Of a stretch of 64,000 nucleotides of DNA, positions 45,020 to 58,484 are shown piece by piece. The first letter of the stretch is position 1. Each line of letters opens with the position of its first letter. Under the pieces are notes generated by a model. It worked only from the letters and a program-made list of their open reading frames with translations, was not told the origin of the DNA and ran no database searches. A program made the position numbers and the translations under genes. The DNA comes from Yponomeuta sedellus (lineage: Eukaryota; Arthropoda; Insecta; Lepidoptera; Yponomeutidae), in contig OW203736.1 of assembly GCA_934045075.1 (NCBI GenBank), forward strand, positions 19,046,805 to 19,110,804, read 5' to 3'.

Positions 45020-46079
45020 TTAATCAAAAAACCAGGTAAGTAAACGGCCACACACAACAACAATAAATTTACGACGATTATCGTAGGTTCGGATTGCTAA
45101 AATATTAACACCTACGATTTTTAAGTTTCCCAAATGTAAGTTGCAAAAAATTTTTTATTTTACCAATTTTATCTACTAATCTCGAAGATAAATTTGTGTT
45201 CCACATAGTTTTAAAATAATCGGTTATTTTAAAAACCAGTTTTCACCGGTCTTCGTAGAACCTGTTCACATCACTATAGCCGATGTTGCGGTCAACATAA
45301 TAAATTTCTTTAAAAGTACTTTCTTGAGTATAATACTCGTAAAGCGCTCTCTCTCTGTCAGACAGTTTATTCTGTCTAGCTCTCAGGGGTCAATTTTTTT
45401 TCTCTATACAGCTCCCTGGGCCTGTTACATAGAACTACAATTCATGATTTAATATGACAATTGGATGTACATTGCATAGTCGACTAAACAACAGTTAATA
45501 AACAACGAATTGTAGTTATAGGCTTAGCACGCATTGCGAATAAAATCGCCGCGATCTTTTTCTGACGGATTTAAATGGCGTACTGGCAACTATTTTCGCG
45601 GAATTTTTTTTTCGCAAGTGCATGCACCTTCATACATTTTACATATAATATCTCACAGATTTTTGCGGTTAAAATCGCGCGGTAATTAGTCGCAATGCGT
45701 GGTAAGCCTTATGAAACTCGGCCCAGATGATTTCATATAATATCGTTCCACATTGTCTTAAGGTTGCTGTTGCGCCTGATGTCTGCTGCGTCTAAACATT
45801 TTACTGCAATTGTCATTTTACTTTTCATTAAAAAAAATTTGGAAGAAAACGTACAGGAAAACAAATTAATTTAAGTTTGCCGGAAGATACTGCTACTAAC
45901 AATAAATCCGTCTAAAATACATTTTTCATTGGAACTTGGAATTCTGTGTTTCTGTCTTCTGTCATATCAGTGTTAATAAAGTATGGTCTTGTCTCAATTT
46001 AAAATGTTCGCAATTTTATTATCAAGCGAAGCCGTAGACTAAGTTTGTCTAAACTATGTTAAATATATATTTAACAATC

Positions 46080-46316
46080 TATAATATTTATACTATTTTT
46101 ATTTTTAATGCACTAACCCGTGCTAAGGAACAAATTTAAAAACCTATTTATTTATGCCTGTACGTAATACAGAGAATAGTGTAAAGAGGTTCGAAATTTC
46201 ACTGATGCCGTGAGTCGCCCATTGGCTCAATTGGTAGAGCGCTGGCACGGATAGCCAGAGGTTGCGGGTTCGAATCCCGGCATAGGTGAAATTTTTAGCC
46301 TCTAAATAGGTTTTTA
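46080..46316 (+). repeat. S2 tRNA-derived SINE, fullest copy
   Basis: Begins ctattttta...atgcactaacccgtgct, then gcccattggctcaattggta, tagagcgctggcacgg, gcgggttcgaatcccggc, and ends in agcctctaaataggttttta. The head folds partly like a tRNA, but the variable region and anticodon loop are not those of a working tRNA. Confidence 0.8.
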
Positions 46317-46374
46317 AATCTATAATAATGTTGTGCGAGCAAGACGGTTGTCAAGCGTATCACATCACACTTCT

Positions 46375-47056
46375 CACTAAGTATATAACACTAATATTAT
46401 AAAGGCAACGTTTGTTTGTATGTTTGTTACTTCTCCTCGTCTAAACGGCTGGAGCGATTAAGGTACCAGCACGCGTAGTATTTATTTTTTTGTGTAAATC
46501 ACATCACACTATCACACTAACATTATAAAGTTATGTTTGTTGTGTGTATGTATTTATTTTTTTTGTGTAAATCACATCACACTATCACACTAACATTATA
46601 AAGTTATGTTTGTTGTGTGTATGTATTTATTTTTTTGTGTAAATCACATCACACTATCACACTAACATTATAAAGTTATGTTTGTTGTGTGTATGTATTT
46701 ATTTTTTTTGTGTAAATCACATCACACTATCACACTAACATTATAAAGTTATGTTTGTTGTGTGTATGTATTTATTTTTTTGTGTAAATCACATCACACT
46801 ATCACACTAACATTATAAAGTTATGTTTGTTGTGTGTATGTATTTATTTTTTTGTGTAAATCACATCACACTATCACACTAACATTATAAAGTTATGTTT
46901 GTTGTGTGTATGTTTGTTACTTCTTCATGTCTAAACGGCTGGAGCGATTTTAATAAAATTTGGCATAGAGTTAGATGCCACCCTAGATTAACACGTAGGG
47001 TACGTTTTACTGCGGGAAAATCGATAAACTGCGGGTAACTCTGCGGGGCACAGCTA
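46375..47056 (+). mobile_element. Helitron-like element with internal 72-bp tandem array
   Basis: Starts tcactaagtatataacacta, carries tgtttgttacttctcctcgt and aacggctggagcgatt, and ends gcggggcacagctagt (CTAGT terminus). Between 46485 and 46910 a 72-73-bp unit (tgtgtaaatcacatcacact, cactaacattataaag) is repeated six times, with the T-run length varying by one base. The 'aacggctggagcgatt' phrase occurs on both sides of the array. Confidence 0.7.
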
Positions 47057-47389
47057 GTTATTAAATATTAACAGCATAATTATAAATTTATTACCCCTGT
47101 AAACGCAGGTAAGTGAATGTGTTGTTCAATGTGTGACTGCCGCGTATATCTAGCGGATTTCATTGGACTATGTTTGACTGGCTAGGAATCGAACCTGAGT
47201 ATCACGCTTCCGAGTCCAATGTGGCAGCAACTAAAGCGTCCGAGTGGTGCTGTTGCCGACCGGACAATCAACCTTTTTTAAGTATTTTCCTTTTTGATAG
47301 CGTTTCATATTATTATGTCTACTTTTTAAAAATGGGACAGTCATTGTAAAACAAGAAAAACACAGCTTGAAGATTCCTACAAGAGATTC

Positions 47390-47580
47390 GACCTCTGTGG
47401 CGTAGCGGTAGCACATCTACCTACCATGCAAGAGGTCCAGGGTTCGAATCCCGGCTGGGTACAAAAAAACCCCAGGTCTAGAATGTTTACATGTTTGTGA
47501 TGTCGTTGTATCTGGTTCCCACGACACAGGGTATCCTAGTGTGGGGCCAGAAGCAATGTATGTACCTGTATGTAAATGTT
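47390..47580 (+). repeat. S1 tRNA-derived SINE
   Basis: ctctgtggcgtagcggtagc, ccagggttcgaatcccggct, then tgtttacatgtttgtgatgt and a tail tatgtaaatgtta. Confidence 0.78.
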
Positions 47581-47756
47581 ATTGTTTTCATCAATTTTAC
47601 GTTGATTCTTTTCAGGTGCCTACACCAAACTGGTGTGAGTGACGGTGCTTTTTGACGCTATATAAATCATCTCATCTCAAGGTCTAACATGTTAACCTAG
47701 TAACAGGTTACCCTAATTTAGAAATCACTGTTTTTGGGGGGATAAAGTGATCAAAC

Positions 47757-48560
47757 TGGACTTGTTCCCCATGATGGAGTATGGCCTAACCTTCCTGCGA
47801 TGCAGGAAGAGACCCGTGTCCCAGCAGTGGGGACAAACCAGGGTTGATATCGAGGTACCTTTACATTTTGGCACTTTTGGCCATACTCGTTGCGCATTAT
47901 GCCGCGATGATTGTAAAAAGTTTCTCACTGTAGCTCTTTTACGACTTGCCAGCTTCTAGCTATTGGTGACCTCTGTACCCTTAATATTCGTTTCATGGCG
48001 GAGATGACCAGAGAAGTTACTTCTTAACGTTATTGCAGGAGTTCGAGCGTAGTAGTTTATTATTATGCAAAGTTCGCTTTGTCGACGTAGTGTTCATAAT
48101 TGTAATGTTATCATGATGAAGATAGCAACCCTTTGTAAGCCCCCACTGCTGAGGCACGGGTCTCTTCCTGCATCGGAGAAAGATTAGGCCATAGTTCACC
48201 CACGGGAGCCAAGTCCGGGTTGGTGGAGGAATGTAAGCCAGTGGCGGGCCTTACTGTCAGAAGTTATCAAGCCGTCCAAAAGGCCTCTCACATGGCTTAA
48301 CGGCACCAACGGCTTGACGTGCCTTGAGCACGGAAACGGTTGAAAAAAAGGCCACTTGCGGTGACTACCGGAATGGTCAGCCATCCCGTACCTGACCGCG
48401 CCTCATCATCAGCCCGGTAAACCCCACTGCTGGGTATAGGCCTCTTCATTTCCACGCGCCAGCCACCACGGTCTCGCGCTAGTCTCATCCAACCGCGCCT
48501 ACTGTTGCTTAATCCAAGTGATTGATTTCAATCACTCAGTTCCACTAGGCCACGAGCGCT
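47757..48560. repeat. R1 repeats: minus piece and diverged plus copy
   Basis: 47757-47856 is the start of R1 on the minus strand. 48118-48560 is a diverged plus copy, interrupted at about 48400-48485 by an unrelated repeat (tcatcagcccggtaaacccc). The stretch 47857-48117 is unassigned. Confidence 0.6.
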
Positions 48561-49092
48561 TCTTATCGTGATATACCTAATTATGATATTATGTTCTTAT
48601 GGACTCCACTCAATCAAGTTACGGGCGACTTTGCAACGAAAACCTACACCTCAATTAGCTGTGGAATGTACTTGTTTTGTCTTGTCTTGTATTTGTTTTG
48701 GACTTCTTTTATGTTGCAAATCGATATTTCGAAGGTAAGAGCTTATTTCAGACGTATTTCAGTTTTGTATGAGCATCACGAATGACTAAAACTTTGGTGC
48801 TTGTGGGATTTTTGGCGGAATACAGCAAAGTAATTTTAACTTTTTAATGCTATTATGGATTTCCGCAAAGTAACGCCTGATTCTATACTAAAACTTTGTT
48901 GGTTATCTAGTAATCTAATCTCTTAAAAGTTTAATCACGCTATTGCCACCAAATAGATTAGTTATTAGTATTTCTTAATGACTCAGGTAGAGTAGAATTG
49001 TCAAATTCGAATAAAAGGTAAATTTTCGTCAAATTTTTTTATCCGACTTGAATAAGCAGAAGGTTCTCAGCATGACCCGTATGTTTAAATGC

Positions 49093-49097
<5 letters not shown>

Positions 49098-49148
<51 letters not shown>
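49098..49148. repeat. TA dinucleotide microsatellite
   Basis: About 25 uninterrupted TA units. Preceded by 48561-49097 with no recognised feature. Confidence 0.95.
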
Positions 49149-49153
<5 letters not shown>

Positions 49154-49272
49154 GTTTATCTGCGATTATGTCGCGTTTGCTTGATACGATTTTGGTGTGG
49201 TTTTTATAAAAATATTTAAATCATTCTGAAAACGATTTTGGCGATTTAGAATAAAAAAGGCATTTCTCAGTT

Positions 49273-49406
49273 TAACCTATTATTTGTATGTATACTATAA
49301 AATAATAATATGGATATATATATATGTATAATAATAATAATAATTATATATATATACATATTATTATTTTATAGTATACATACAAATAATAGGTTATAAT
49401 AAATAT
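49273..49406. repeat. Perfect 40-bp inverted repeat around an AT core
   Basis: 49273-49312 (taacctattatttgtatgta and onward) is exactly complementary to 49367-49406. The 54-base centre is made of TA and TAA repeats. It would form a cruciform or long RNA hairpin. Confidence 0.85.
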
Positions 49407-49639
49407 ATATATATTTTATCATATCGGAAATACATATATCATAAATATCCGTTTTATGATATTTATAATAAACGGCGTGCGTGTTTGCAACGATTAATGA
49501 ATGTTGATGAAGCGAAGGTGATCTGTAAAGATCGTGGCACGTGGCAGTCCCTAAAATCTGTCTCTGCCTACCCCTGCAAGATATTAGGGTGAGGTTATGT
49601 TATGATAAATAACGAATTTAATAAACATTTTCAAACCCT

Positions 49640-49880
49640 GAGATATACGCTGGCACTCTGACAGTAAAACCGAAGGTCTCGGGTTCGATCCCCGGCCAGG
49701 TCAAACTAGGGAACGAACTTTTCTATTTTGTCTCGGTTCTTGAATGTTATTTATGTACCTCTTTATTGTATTAAATCTATCGTCAAGTTAGCACTTATAA
49801 CACAAATCAGTTAGTTGTACTATTGGGGCTAACAAAATCTGTGTAATAATTATGTCATAAATATTTATTATTATTATGAC
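49640..49880 (+). repeat. S4 tRNA-derived SINE
   Basis: ctctgacagtaaaaccgaag, tcgggttcgatccccggcca, then aaatctatcgtcaagttagc and a TTA-rich tail. Confidence 0.72.
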
Positions 49881-49885
49881 ACTTA

Positions 49886-50150
49886 TAAGATAAGATAAGA
49901 ATATTCTTTATTGTACACCAGAGCACATAATTATAAAACACGTAAAGATACAAAGTACAATTGGCGGCCTTATTGCTAAAAGCAATTTCTTCCAGACAAC
50001 CTTACGACGGAAAGTTGCTGGAGGAAATAAGAGATGGGTAGTCGGTGCAAATATAAATATATTAATACACTACTTATATAAATAACAACATACCTACATA
50101 AACAGTTACATACAGAGTTATGATTAACTTACATAAATACGTAAGTATTT
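49886..50150 (-). repeat. LINE 3-prime end with TTATC tail
   Basis: On the minus strand tacaataaagaatattc is followed by TTATC units (49887-49900), a LINE-like signal and tail. It lies just downstream, in transcript sense, of POSH exon 1, at the start of intron 1. Confidence 0.5.
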
Positions 50151-50183
50151 ATAAGTGTCTCATGGATGGCGTATAGTGTTTAC

Positions 50184-50297
50184 CTTTAGACATTTCAGAC
50201 AGAAGGTGTGCTGACAGGGCAGCACTCGCGAGGAGGTGTCGAGCCGCTCCAGGCACACGGAGCACTCCAGCAGGTCGTTCAGCAGACCCTCGTCCAT
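50184..50297 (-). CDS. POSH: POSH exon 1 (first coding exon), N-terminal RING
   Basis: Minus-strand ATG at 50297 opens 38 codons, [17 protein letters not shown] and onward through [13 protein letters not shown], ending at a GTAAAC donor (50183). Together with exon 2 this is a C3HC4 RING (C12, C15, C28, H30, C33, C36, C49, C52), very close to the start of POSH/SH3RF proteins, RING E3 ligases that also scaffold JNK signalling. An acceptor (tttccag) 12 bases before the ATG shows that the 5-prime UTR continues in an upstream exon. The start is chosen by family agreement and because the acceptor leaves no room for an earlier ATG. Confidence 0.93.
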
Positions 50298-50444
50298 GCC
50301 GCACCACATCTGGAAATTGATGGAAGAACTGATAAAGTGATAAGCATATCTCAATGCGTGTATTGTTTGTGGACATGAACAGATGTTAACAGCAAGGATA
50401 TGGAACATTTATGGAATATAAATATTGGCCTTTTTGCATCTACT

Positions 50445-50972
50445 TAATGAGATGATTTATACAGCGCCCAGTGGTATCTTCAATCACACTAGATGGGTGA
50501 CGGAACCACTCTGACGCTGTAGTGCCTGGGACATGGTTTTATAGATGGTGTAGGCTTGCCCAGCACCTATACCATCCTGACAGCTTAGTCGGCCTAGCCC
50601 ACAGGAAAGACTAGTCAATACGTGCGGAGCCAACTAAGCCGCGGGTTTCCTCACGATGTTTTCTTTCACCGTTAGCGTGTGGTATTGCGACTACAAATTC
50701 GCAAATGTACGTAACTTTGAAATTAAACAAAGCCATTGGTACATGCCCGCACTCGGGATCGAACCTGGGGCTCTCGCTTGCCAGTCCATGGTTCTACCCA
50801 CTGAGCTACCACCGCTTATGGAATATAATGCATTGGGAAAGTGAGTGGTATCAATCACTTGAGTTAAGCAACAACAGGCAGGACGGGTGACCGCCCCGTG
50901 ACTACCGCTAGTAGCATTTTCACCGAGCGCTTCCGTGCTTCGTCGTTGGTGCCGGCTGTCGTGTAATGACAT
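50445..50972 (-). repeat. S3 SINE and R1 piece upstream of POSH exon 1
   Basis: 50445-50815 (minus): S3 head agcggtggtagctcagtggg and ggttcgatcccgagtgcggg, with a long body including cggtgaaagaaaacatcgtg. 50838-50972 (minus) is the 3-prime part of R1 (ggtgccggctgtcgtgtaat on plus). Confidence 0.7.
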
Positions 50973-51104
50973 TCGTTGCAATGCTGGCTATTGGGACATA
51001 TTTGATTGATGCCAATACGAGTACCTTTAGATTAGAGATCTCTGGTCTCTAAGTTTAATTGATTTTACGATGTGTAAATTGCGATGATAATGATATGATG
51101 ATGA

Positions 51105-51235
51105 GCGGTGGTAGCGCAACGAAAGAAGACCGATCTCTCAATAGGGAGGTCGTGGGTTCGAATCCCAGCATGTACCAGCATGAGTTTGTTTTCTAAGTTA
51201 TGTAGCAATAACTCCACTCGCTAACGTGAAGGAGT
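51105..51235 (+). repeat. S3 SINE, short copy
   Basis: gcggtggtagcgcaac, then ggaggtcgtgggttcgaatc, then gtttgttttctaagttatgt. 51236-51699 has only unassigned sequence. Confidence 0.7.
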
Positions 51236-51699
51236 TTTCAACTATGTCAGGGCTTAAAATGCAGCGCGTGTGGTGCCCACACTTTCTGTTTCTGAGAGAA
51301 GCTTGTACCCTACAGAGGGACATTTCTAGGCTACAAAGAATTATTATGCATGTCTTTAATCCTTTATTTTTTTACATTGTCTACAAAATAAACCAACTGG
51401 GTAGTCCCTGACAAGACAGAAATTGTGTAAAATGGTGCCTCATGACTAGGTTAAGTACCACTGCACTAGAATCTATCTAGCAGCCCTTGGGATCTCAGTT
51501 GAAGACATACTGCCTTGCACAATGTACTTCCTTGCACAACTAGGGTTCCTTTTTTTAAAATTTAATTAAAGGGGCCTAAATATTAAATACTCATCCCTGG
51601 CTCTCAAAATCACTAATGTAGGGGAGTCATTAAAAAATACTATTGTGTAGTTGTTAAAGAAACGAATCACAACATACATATCACATTAAATATAGGTAC

Positions 51700-51990
51700 A
51701 ATTCAAGAGCGGTGGTAGCGGAGCGGTGGTAGCGGAGCGGTGTAGAACACCGGCTTCTCAATTGGGAGGTCGTGGGTTCGAACCCCGCATGTACCAATGA
51801 CTTTGTTTTCTAATTTATGAAATTGTGAAATTATTTCATTTGTGAAATTATAGTAGCTATACTACTCGCTGACTGTGAAGGAAAACATCGTAAGGAAACC
51901 CTAGTGTCTGAGGTGTTAGCGTAGCTCAGCGCTTGCTACGTACAATGGCCCAACTATGAGGCTAAGTGCGGAAATCTCAGGTCTAACTAA
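51700..51990 (+). repeat. S3 SINE, complete, with duplicated head
   Basis: The A-box phrase gcggtggtagcggagcggtg is partly duplicated (51710-51740). It continues ctcaattgggaggtcgtggg, ttctaatttatgaaattgtg and the S3 3-prime end ctcagcgcttgctacgtaca. Confidence 0.75.
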
Positions 51991-53559
51991 CTAGGTAGGT
52001 ACAATTCGAAGTATAGCTACAGCGAATAAACACTTACTTCCTACACATTGTTTAAAGAGTTAACTTTCATAACAATCCCTGTCACAATTGAAAACAGTTT
52101 GCCTTTTAGGTTTTCTACTCTGGTCAGCCTATTGTCAATTTTTAGCCCTGACATGGATCGGAACATTGTTCTCATTTAATACTTATAGCACTATGTGTGC
52201 TTAAATTATATAGATTTTTACTTTAACCTTAAACTTCTTAAGTGCTAGTAAAGTTTTCTTTGATTTTGGAATTTATTTCAATGTGATAAAGTTATACCAC
52301 TTCCTGGTAGAGGATTAATAAATGACTGAAATTTAGAAAACAAGGTTTTGGTCTAATGACCCATGGGTTAACTCAGAAAATTAAAATGGACAATTTAATA
52401 TTTTCATTTGCACAACCTCAGAATTTGGACGAATAGAATTTTGCACTCTATATGGCTTACATTTATTGAAACTGCAGAAACAGTTTTCAGGTTTTGTTCA
52501 ATGTTCAACAGGTTCAATAACAATTGCAAGCAACACTTACTTACACATAAACATGGCACTATTCATTGAAGTCCTATAAAGAAATAGAAATCAGGGATGC
52601 TATGCAAATAAAAAAGTCAAGCAACATTAAGTACTTACCTTTAAATGTTATGTTATTTTTTTATGACTGAATAGAATAAGTAAACCATATCGGCTCTTAC
52701 TGCATCACTGTTGTTCGTCTTACTGCATTAATTAGATTAATTCTCTTTATTGTGCACCATACACCTATCTTTTTAGCCTTGACTGCTGCATCCCTTATCA
52801 GTCAGGCAGGTCTATTATCTTGTTAGATTATTAGACAAACATCTTGTTACATTATATTAGACAATAATTGCTTTTTGTATTAATTTTTACTAATTAATAC
52901 ACACAAAGCTTTAAGCTGATGCGTGTATATCACTTTTGTGCACAAGTAAATTTTTTTTTCCAGTCTGTTTTTAAATGTGTAATATTATTTTATGTAATGA
53001 ACGTTGTTACACTTCGTTACACAACAAAAACTTGAATAAACTTAATTAAAACTTGCTCAAAATAAAGTTTATAGATACAGTTTACATAAAAACAAGGCAC
53101 ATGATTGCAACAATTTACAGTAGCCCTTATGCTCAGCTTAGTGAGGGGAACTTGCTGCTAGTTTAAACCAAAATTCCTAATTTCTACTCATCAATCTTTA
53201 TATCTGACTCTGCCAGAGTGATTGTAGGATAAAAAGAAATTCAAGTCTATATCAAATTTCTTGTTTGAAAAAATTGAGCTTATTTGAGATGTCCTATCAG
53301 TCTGAGATGCCACAGGGTATCAAACTGGTCATTGTTCATTATCAGAAACACAAATCTTGTTTTCACTTGTGATAAGATAAAGTTTATTACAGGCACCAAA
53401 ATCATAATGATGCAAGTTTAGTGTAGGAAGAAAGTTGATTGGACACAGTGAATGAGGACTTAATCAGGTGTTAAAAAATTGGTTCAAGAAAGAACCTGTC
53501 TCAAACAATGCAAGGAATTTTGACTGCCCAATTTATGCACCCAAAATACTAAGTTGTCA
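51991..53559. other. AT-rich upstream region of both genes, no gene seen
   Basis: No open frame of interest and few repeats. A good minus-strand donor (ctttaaaggtaagtact-like, near 52632) could belong to an upstream POSH exon. Confidence 0.4.
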
Positions 53560-54410
53560 GTGTTTACATTCTTCCCGCTAGCGTAGCGACACGGAAGCTC
53601 TCCCACTCTCCAGATAGAGTCAATATATCCAGTATTTTTAGCTCTGGAGATATTGTGACACCGAAATGCTAGCCTGCCCTTTCGTGATGTAGAGTTCGTA
53701 TTTTTAGACGCGCCTGATGTGATGTTTTATTGTTCCTGTTGCACGTCCCAAGACGTTAGAAGACAAGCTGATGACTCACCGAATGTTTTAGATTGCAACG
53801 GTCGCAGCGGGTCCCCGCTCCATTATTGCACGAGAAAGAAATCTAAAGGATCACCACCCTATCACTCACAAATCTTTAGATACCCGAGTACCCGTAAAAA
53901 ACACATATCACAGGGTGAAAACAGCTGTAGTCACAAGAATACGTTACAAATTGTCGTTGGAACTTGATATTTTAATGAAATATGCACCTGTTCACACAAA
54001 AACGAGGAAATTTCACGCAAAATACCGCTCTCACGGCTGGTTCGACCGACGGCGAAAGGTGATGCGGGGGAATGCGGGGGTGTACGGGGGTGAAGGCAGC
54101 GAGTCGGGCGGCTATTCTGATGTTACCAGATGAAAACTAAAAAAAGTCTACTATTACTAATAGGTATTACAATCGAGATTTGACCATCACTATCTTAGTC
54201 CAAAAATATAAAAACAAAATAGGTATGGGCTTAAGCTCTTAGCCTTTTCCATAAAGGAATAAATATTCCAAAAAAAAAAAAACAAACTGAATCTATGGAT
54301 GGTCCAAAATTAAAAGTTAAACTGTCAAAACCAGCTGCAACTGCAATGTTTTCAGGTCCCATTTTCACATGGATTTATAAACATTTTCTTTTAACCAATT
54401 TTCCTTCACA
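53560..54410. promoter_or_regulatory. Probable divergent promoter region, POSH and ATXN10
   Basis: GC-richer than its surroundings (53560-53640, 53790-53830, 54020-54110). A minus-strand donor at 53780 (CG|GTGAGT) with GC-rich sequence upstream is a candidate end of the POSH untranslated first exon, and ATXN10 starts at 54411. No TATA box stands out. Inference from gene layout only. Confidence 0.35.
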
Positions 54411-54568
54411 ATGTCTCGAGATAAGAGCGTGTGGTTCGCGGAGGAGATCCTTCTGGACGCCAAGCTTATAAACTTCCAGCTAGAGACTGGAGAATGGGAC
54501 GCTGTAGAAGAAATGTTGCGTGCCGAAGCGCAACTTTCTCGCGACGCTGAAACCGGGAAACTGCGACC
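54411..54568 (+). CDS. ATXN10: Ataxin-10 exon 1 (N-terminus)
   Basis: First of eight exons of an ataxin-10 orthologue, about 805 residues in all (the human protein has 475). Ataxin-10 is a cytoplasmic armadillo-repeat protein linked to neuronal survival, O-GlcNAc transferase binding and cytokinesis (known for vertebrates). This exon starts at the ATG at 54411 (tcacaATGtc), encodes MSRDKSVWFAEEILLDAKL and ends as LRP with a split codon at a GTAAGT donor. Reading on meets TAA at once, so splicing is required. The N-terminus is not conserved enough to recognise alone; it is placed by frame continuity with exon 2. Confidence 0.8.
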
Positions 54569-54639
54569 GTAAGTACTGCTTAATTGCCTCTTAATTACAG
54601 TTTAGAACTTGTTGAATACGGTGATATTGAAACTTGCAG

Positions 54640-55505
54640 GAAAAAAGCTTCGGAATACACACTACGCCTCATAGCAGAAGTCTTGCACATTATGCGGCTA
54701 GATGTTGAACAGGCGTCGTACAATCGGAGCACATTAGCTGTGGCAGAGCAGTGCCTTCGACTAGTACGGTCCTGCGCCGCAGCCGGCACTAAAATGCAGA
54801 CTTACATCTCCAAAGAACTCTCTATACTCGAGTCCATGTTCATCCTAGCCACAGAATACCAACATCCAAGTGTTGACTTCCTAAACGAAGAACTACAGAA
54901 GAAATACGAATCCTGCATGACAGTTCTCATTCAAACATTAGGAAATCTGGTTGTTAACAACCCTTTCAATCAGATCATGATCTGGAATAAGTTTGACTCA
55001 ATAATTCTTGACAGCTTGGTAGGTCAGAATGATAAAATAGCTTCAGCTGCAGCTATGATTGTCTACAACATACTTTTGGGGCAGCCAAATGTTTTGCCTG
55101 ATGACGTATCACTGCTGAACTCTCTAGCGTATATGTACAATAATGGCAACACGGACTACCCACACCTCATTATTGAATACTTGATCGGTGTTGAAAACAC
55201 TTACATAGAGAAACTATACTCAAAGCTCGATCCTGAATGTCGCATGCTGGTTTTGAACCTGGCATATAATATTCTAATGTCAACTGAGTCACAAGATATT
55301 AATGTATCTGTTAATTTTGTGAGGTTTATGGCCTATGAGTTTAAGACCAAATCGGATTGTATACTGAAGACTGTGGACAAGTATGTGAATGCTATAGAGC
55401 CACAGGAAGTGGTATTTCTACTGGAGATTATTGCGACAGCTTCGAGTATGGATGCCTACATGGATTGTCTGCAGAGTGATCCTTCCCTGTTTATCAATTG
55501 TGCAT
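54640..55505 (+). CDS. ATXN10: Ataxin-10 exon 2, armadillo-like helical region
   Basis: About 288 codons without a stop, ending with GCA T at a GTAAGT donor. Predicted all-helical repeats, with LGNLVVNNPFNQIMIWNKF near residues 152-170 and SAAAMIVYNILLG after it, as in the armadillo-like body of ataxin-10. The start is ambiguous: acceptors after 54600 and after 54639 both keep the frame. The second gives a 71-base intron, the first only 32 bases (adding 13 residues, LELVEYGDIETCR), so the second is preferred here. Confidence 0.88.
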
Positions 55506-56002
55506 GTAAGTTTCGGCAAAATTTAACATTATAGCCCTACTTCACTGTTAATACAATTTTATTCTTACACTTTTTACATATGTAAGAATTTGTCAGAATA
55601 GGTAAAAATCAACACCCAGCCCAAACTGTTAGACTTATAAAGCTGAAGCTGTGCACATAGTCTGTTAATGATACAGTATGAAATAACAGAATTTACAGAA
55701 TTCATAGTTAATTTAGACAGGTCTAATCATGATTACACTCATTTAATATATACCCAGGTATTGGAAGTCATTAAGAAATACCATTTACAAAATTAAACCC
55801 TCAAAAAACGTCAACAGGGGCGTTATTTTAAAAAGATTGTTTGATAGACTGTCTATATTTTTCTTTGACTTTGTGATACCTACTTAATGTCAATAGGGTA
55901 ATTTTATTCAAAGCCTAGACTGACGTCGCTGTCATATTTTTTTTAATACTTTCGTTGTATGTTTCTGAATCATACAATAAATAAAAAAAAATAAAAAATT
56001 AG

Positions 56003-58227
<2,225 letters not shown>

Positions 58228-58312
58228 CTGCTGCCCACCCCCCCGGTTTGTGTCCCTTAGTCGCCTTATACGACACCCGCGGGAATTCTCTAGGCCGGCA
58301 CCACACAGCATC
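58228..58312 (-). repeat. Retroelement tail abutting the TAAA array
   Basis: On the minus strand: gtgtggtgccggcctagaga, cccgcgggtgtcg, gactaagggacacaaa, then the TTTA array. Matches 35105-35205. Its outer end is about 38 bases from the exon 3 acceptor. Confidence 0.7.
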
Positions 58313-58349
58313 TTATCCATCGTGTTAAACTTTTTTTCAAACTTTGCAG

Positions 58350-58484
58350 TTCTCCTCCGCGCGATCCACAAGCTAGGAAAGGAGAGTAGCAACTTCTTCT
58401 CGTCCATCAACAAGCTATACGCTGCCACGGGCCGGCAGCTCATTAATGACGAGACCCTGCCCCCAGCTACCACCCCAGTCGGGA
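58350..58484 (+). CDS. ATXN10: Ataxin-10 exon 3
   Basis: 135 nt between a TTTGCAG acceptor and a GTAAGT donor. It completes the codon left open by exon 2 and continues FLLRAIHKLGKESSNFFSSI, then a polar region with RQLINDETLPPATTPVG. Phases match on both sides. It carries the last helix of the first armadillo block before the long insert. Confidence 0.88.

Noticed and set aside
46210..46290. tRNA gene (A and B boxes present)
   Set aside because: The B box is good, but the anticodon loop lacks the expected U33, the acceptor arms do not pair properly, and the same sequence recurs with a common tail. It is a SINE head. The same holds for the heads at 23869, 40433, 42420, 47390 and 61478.
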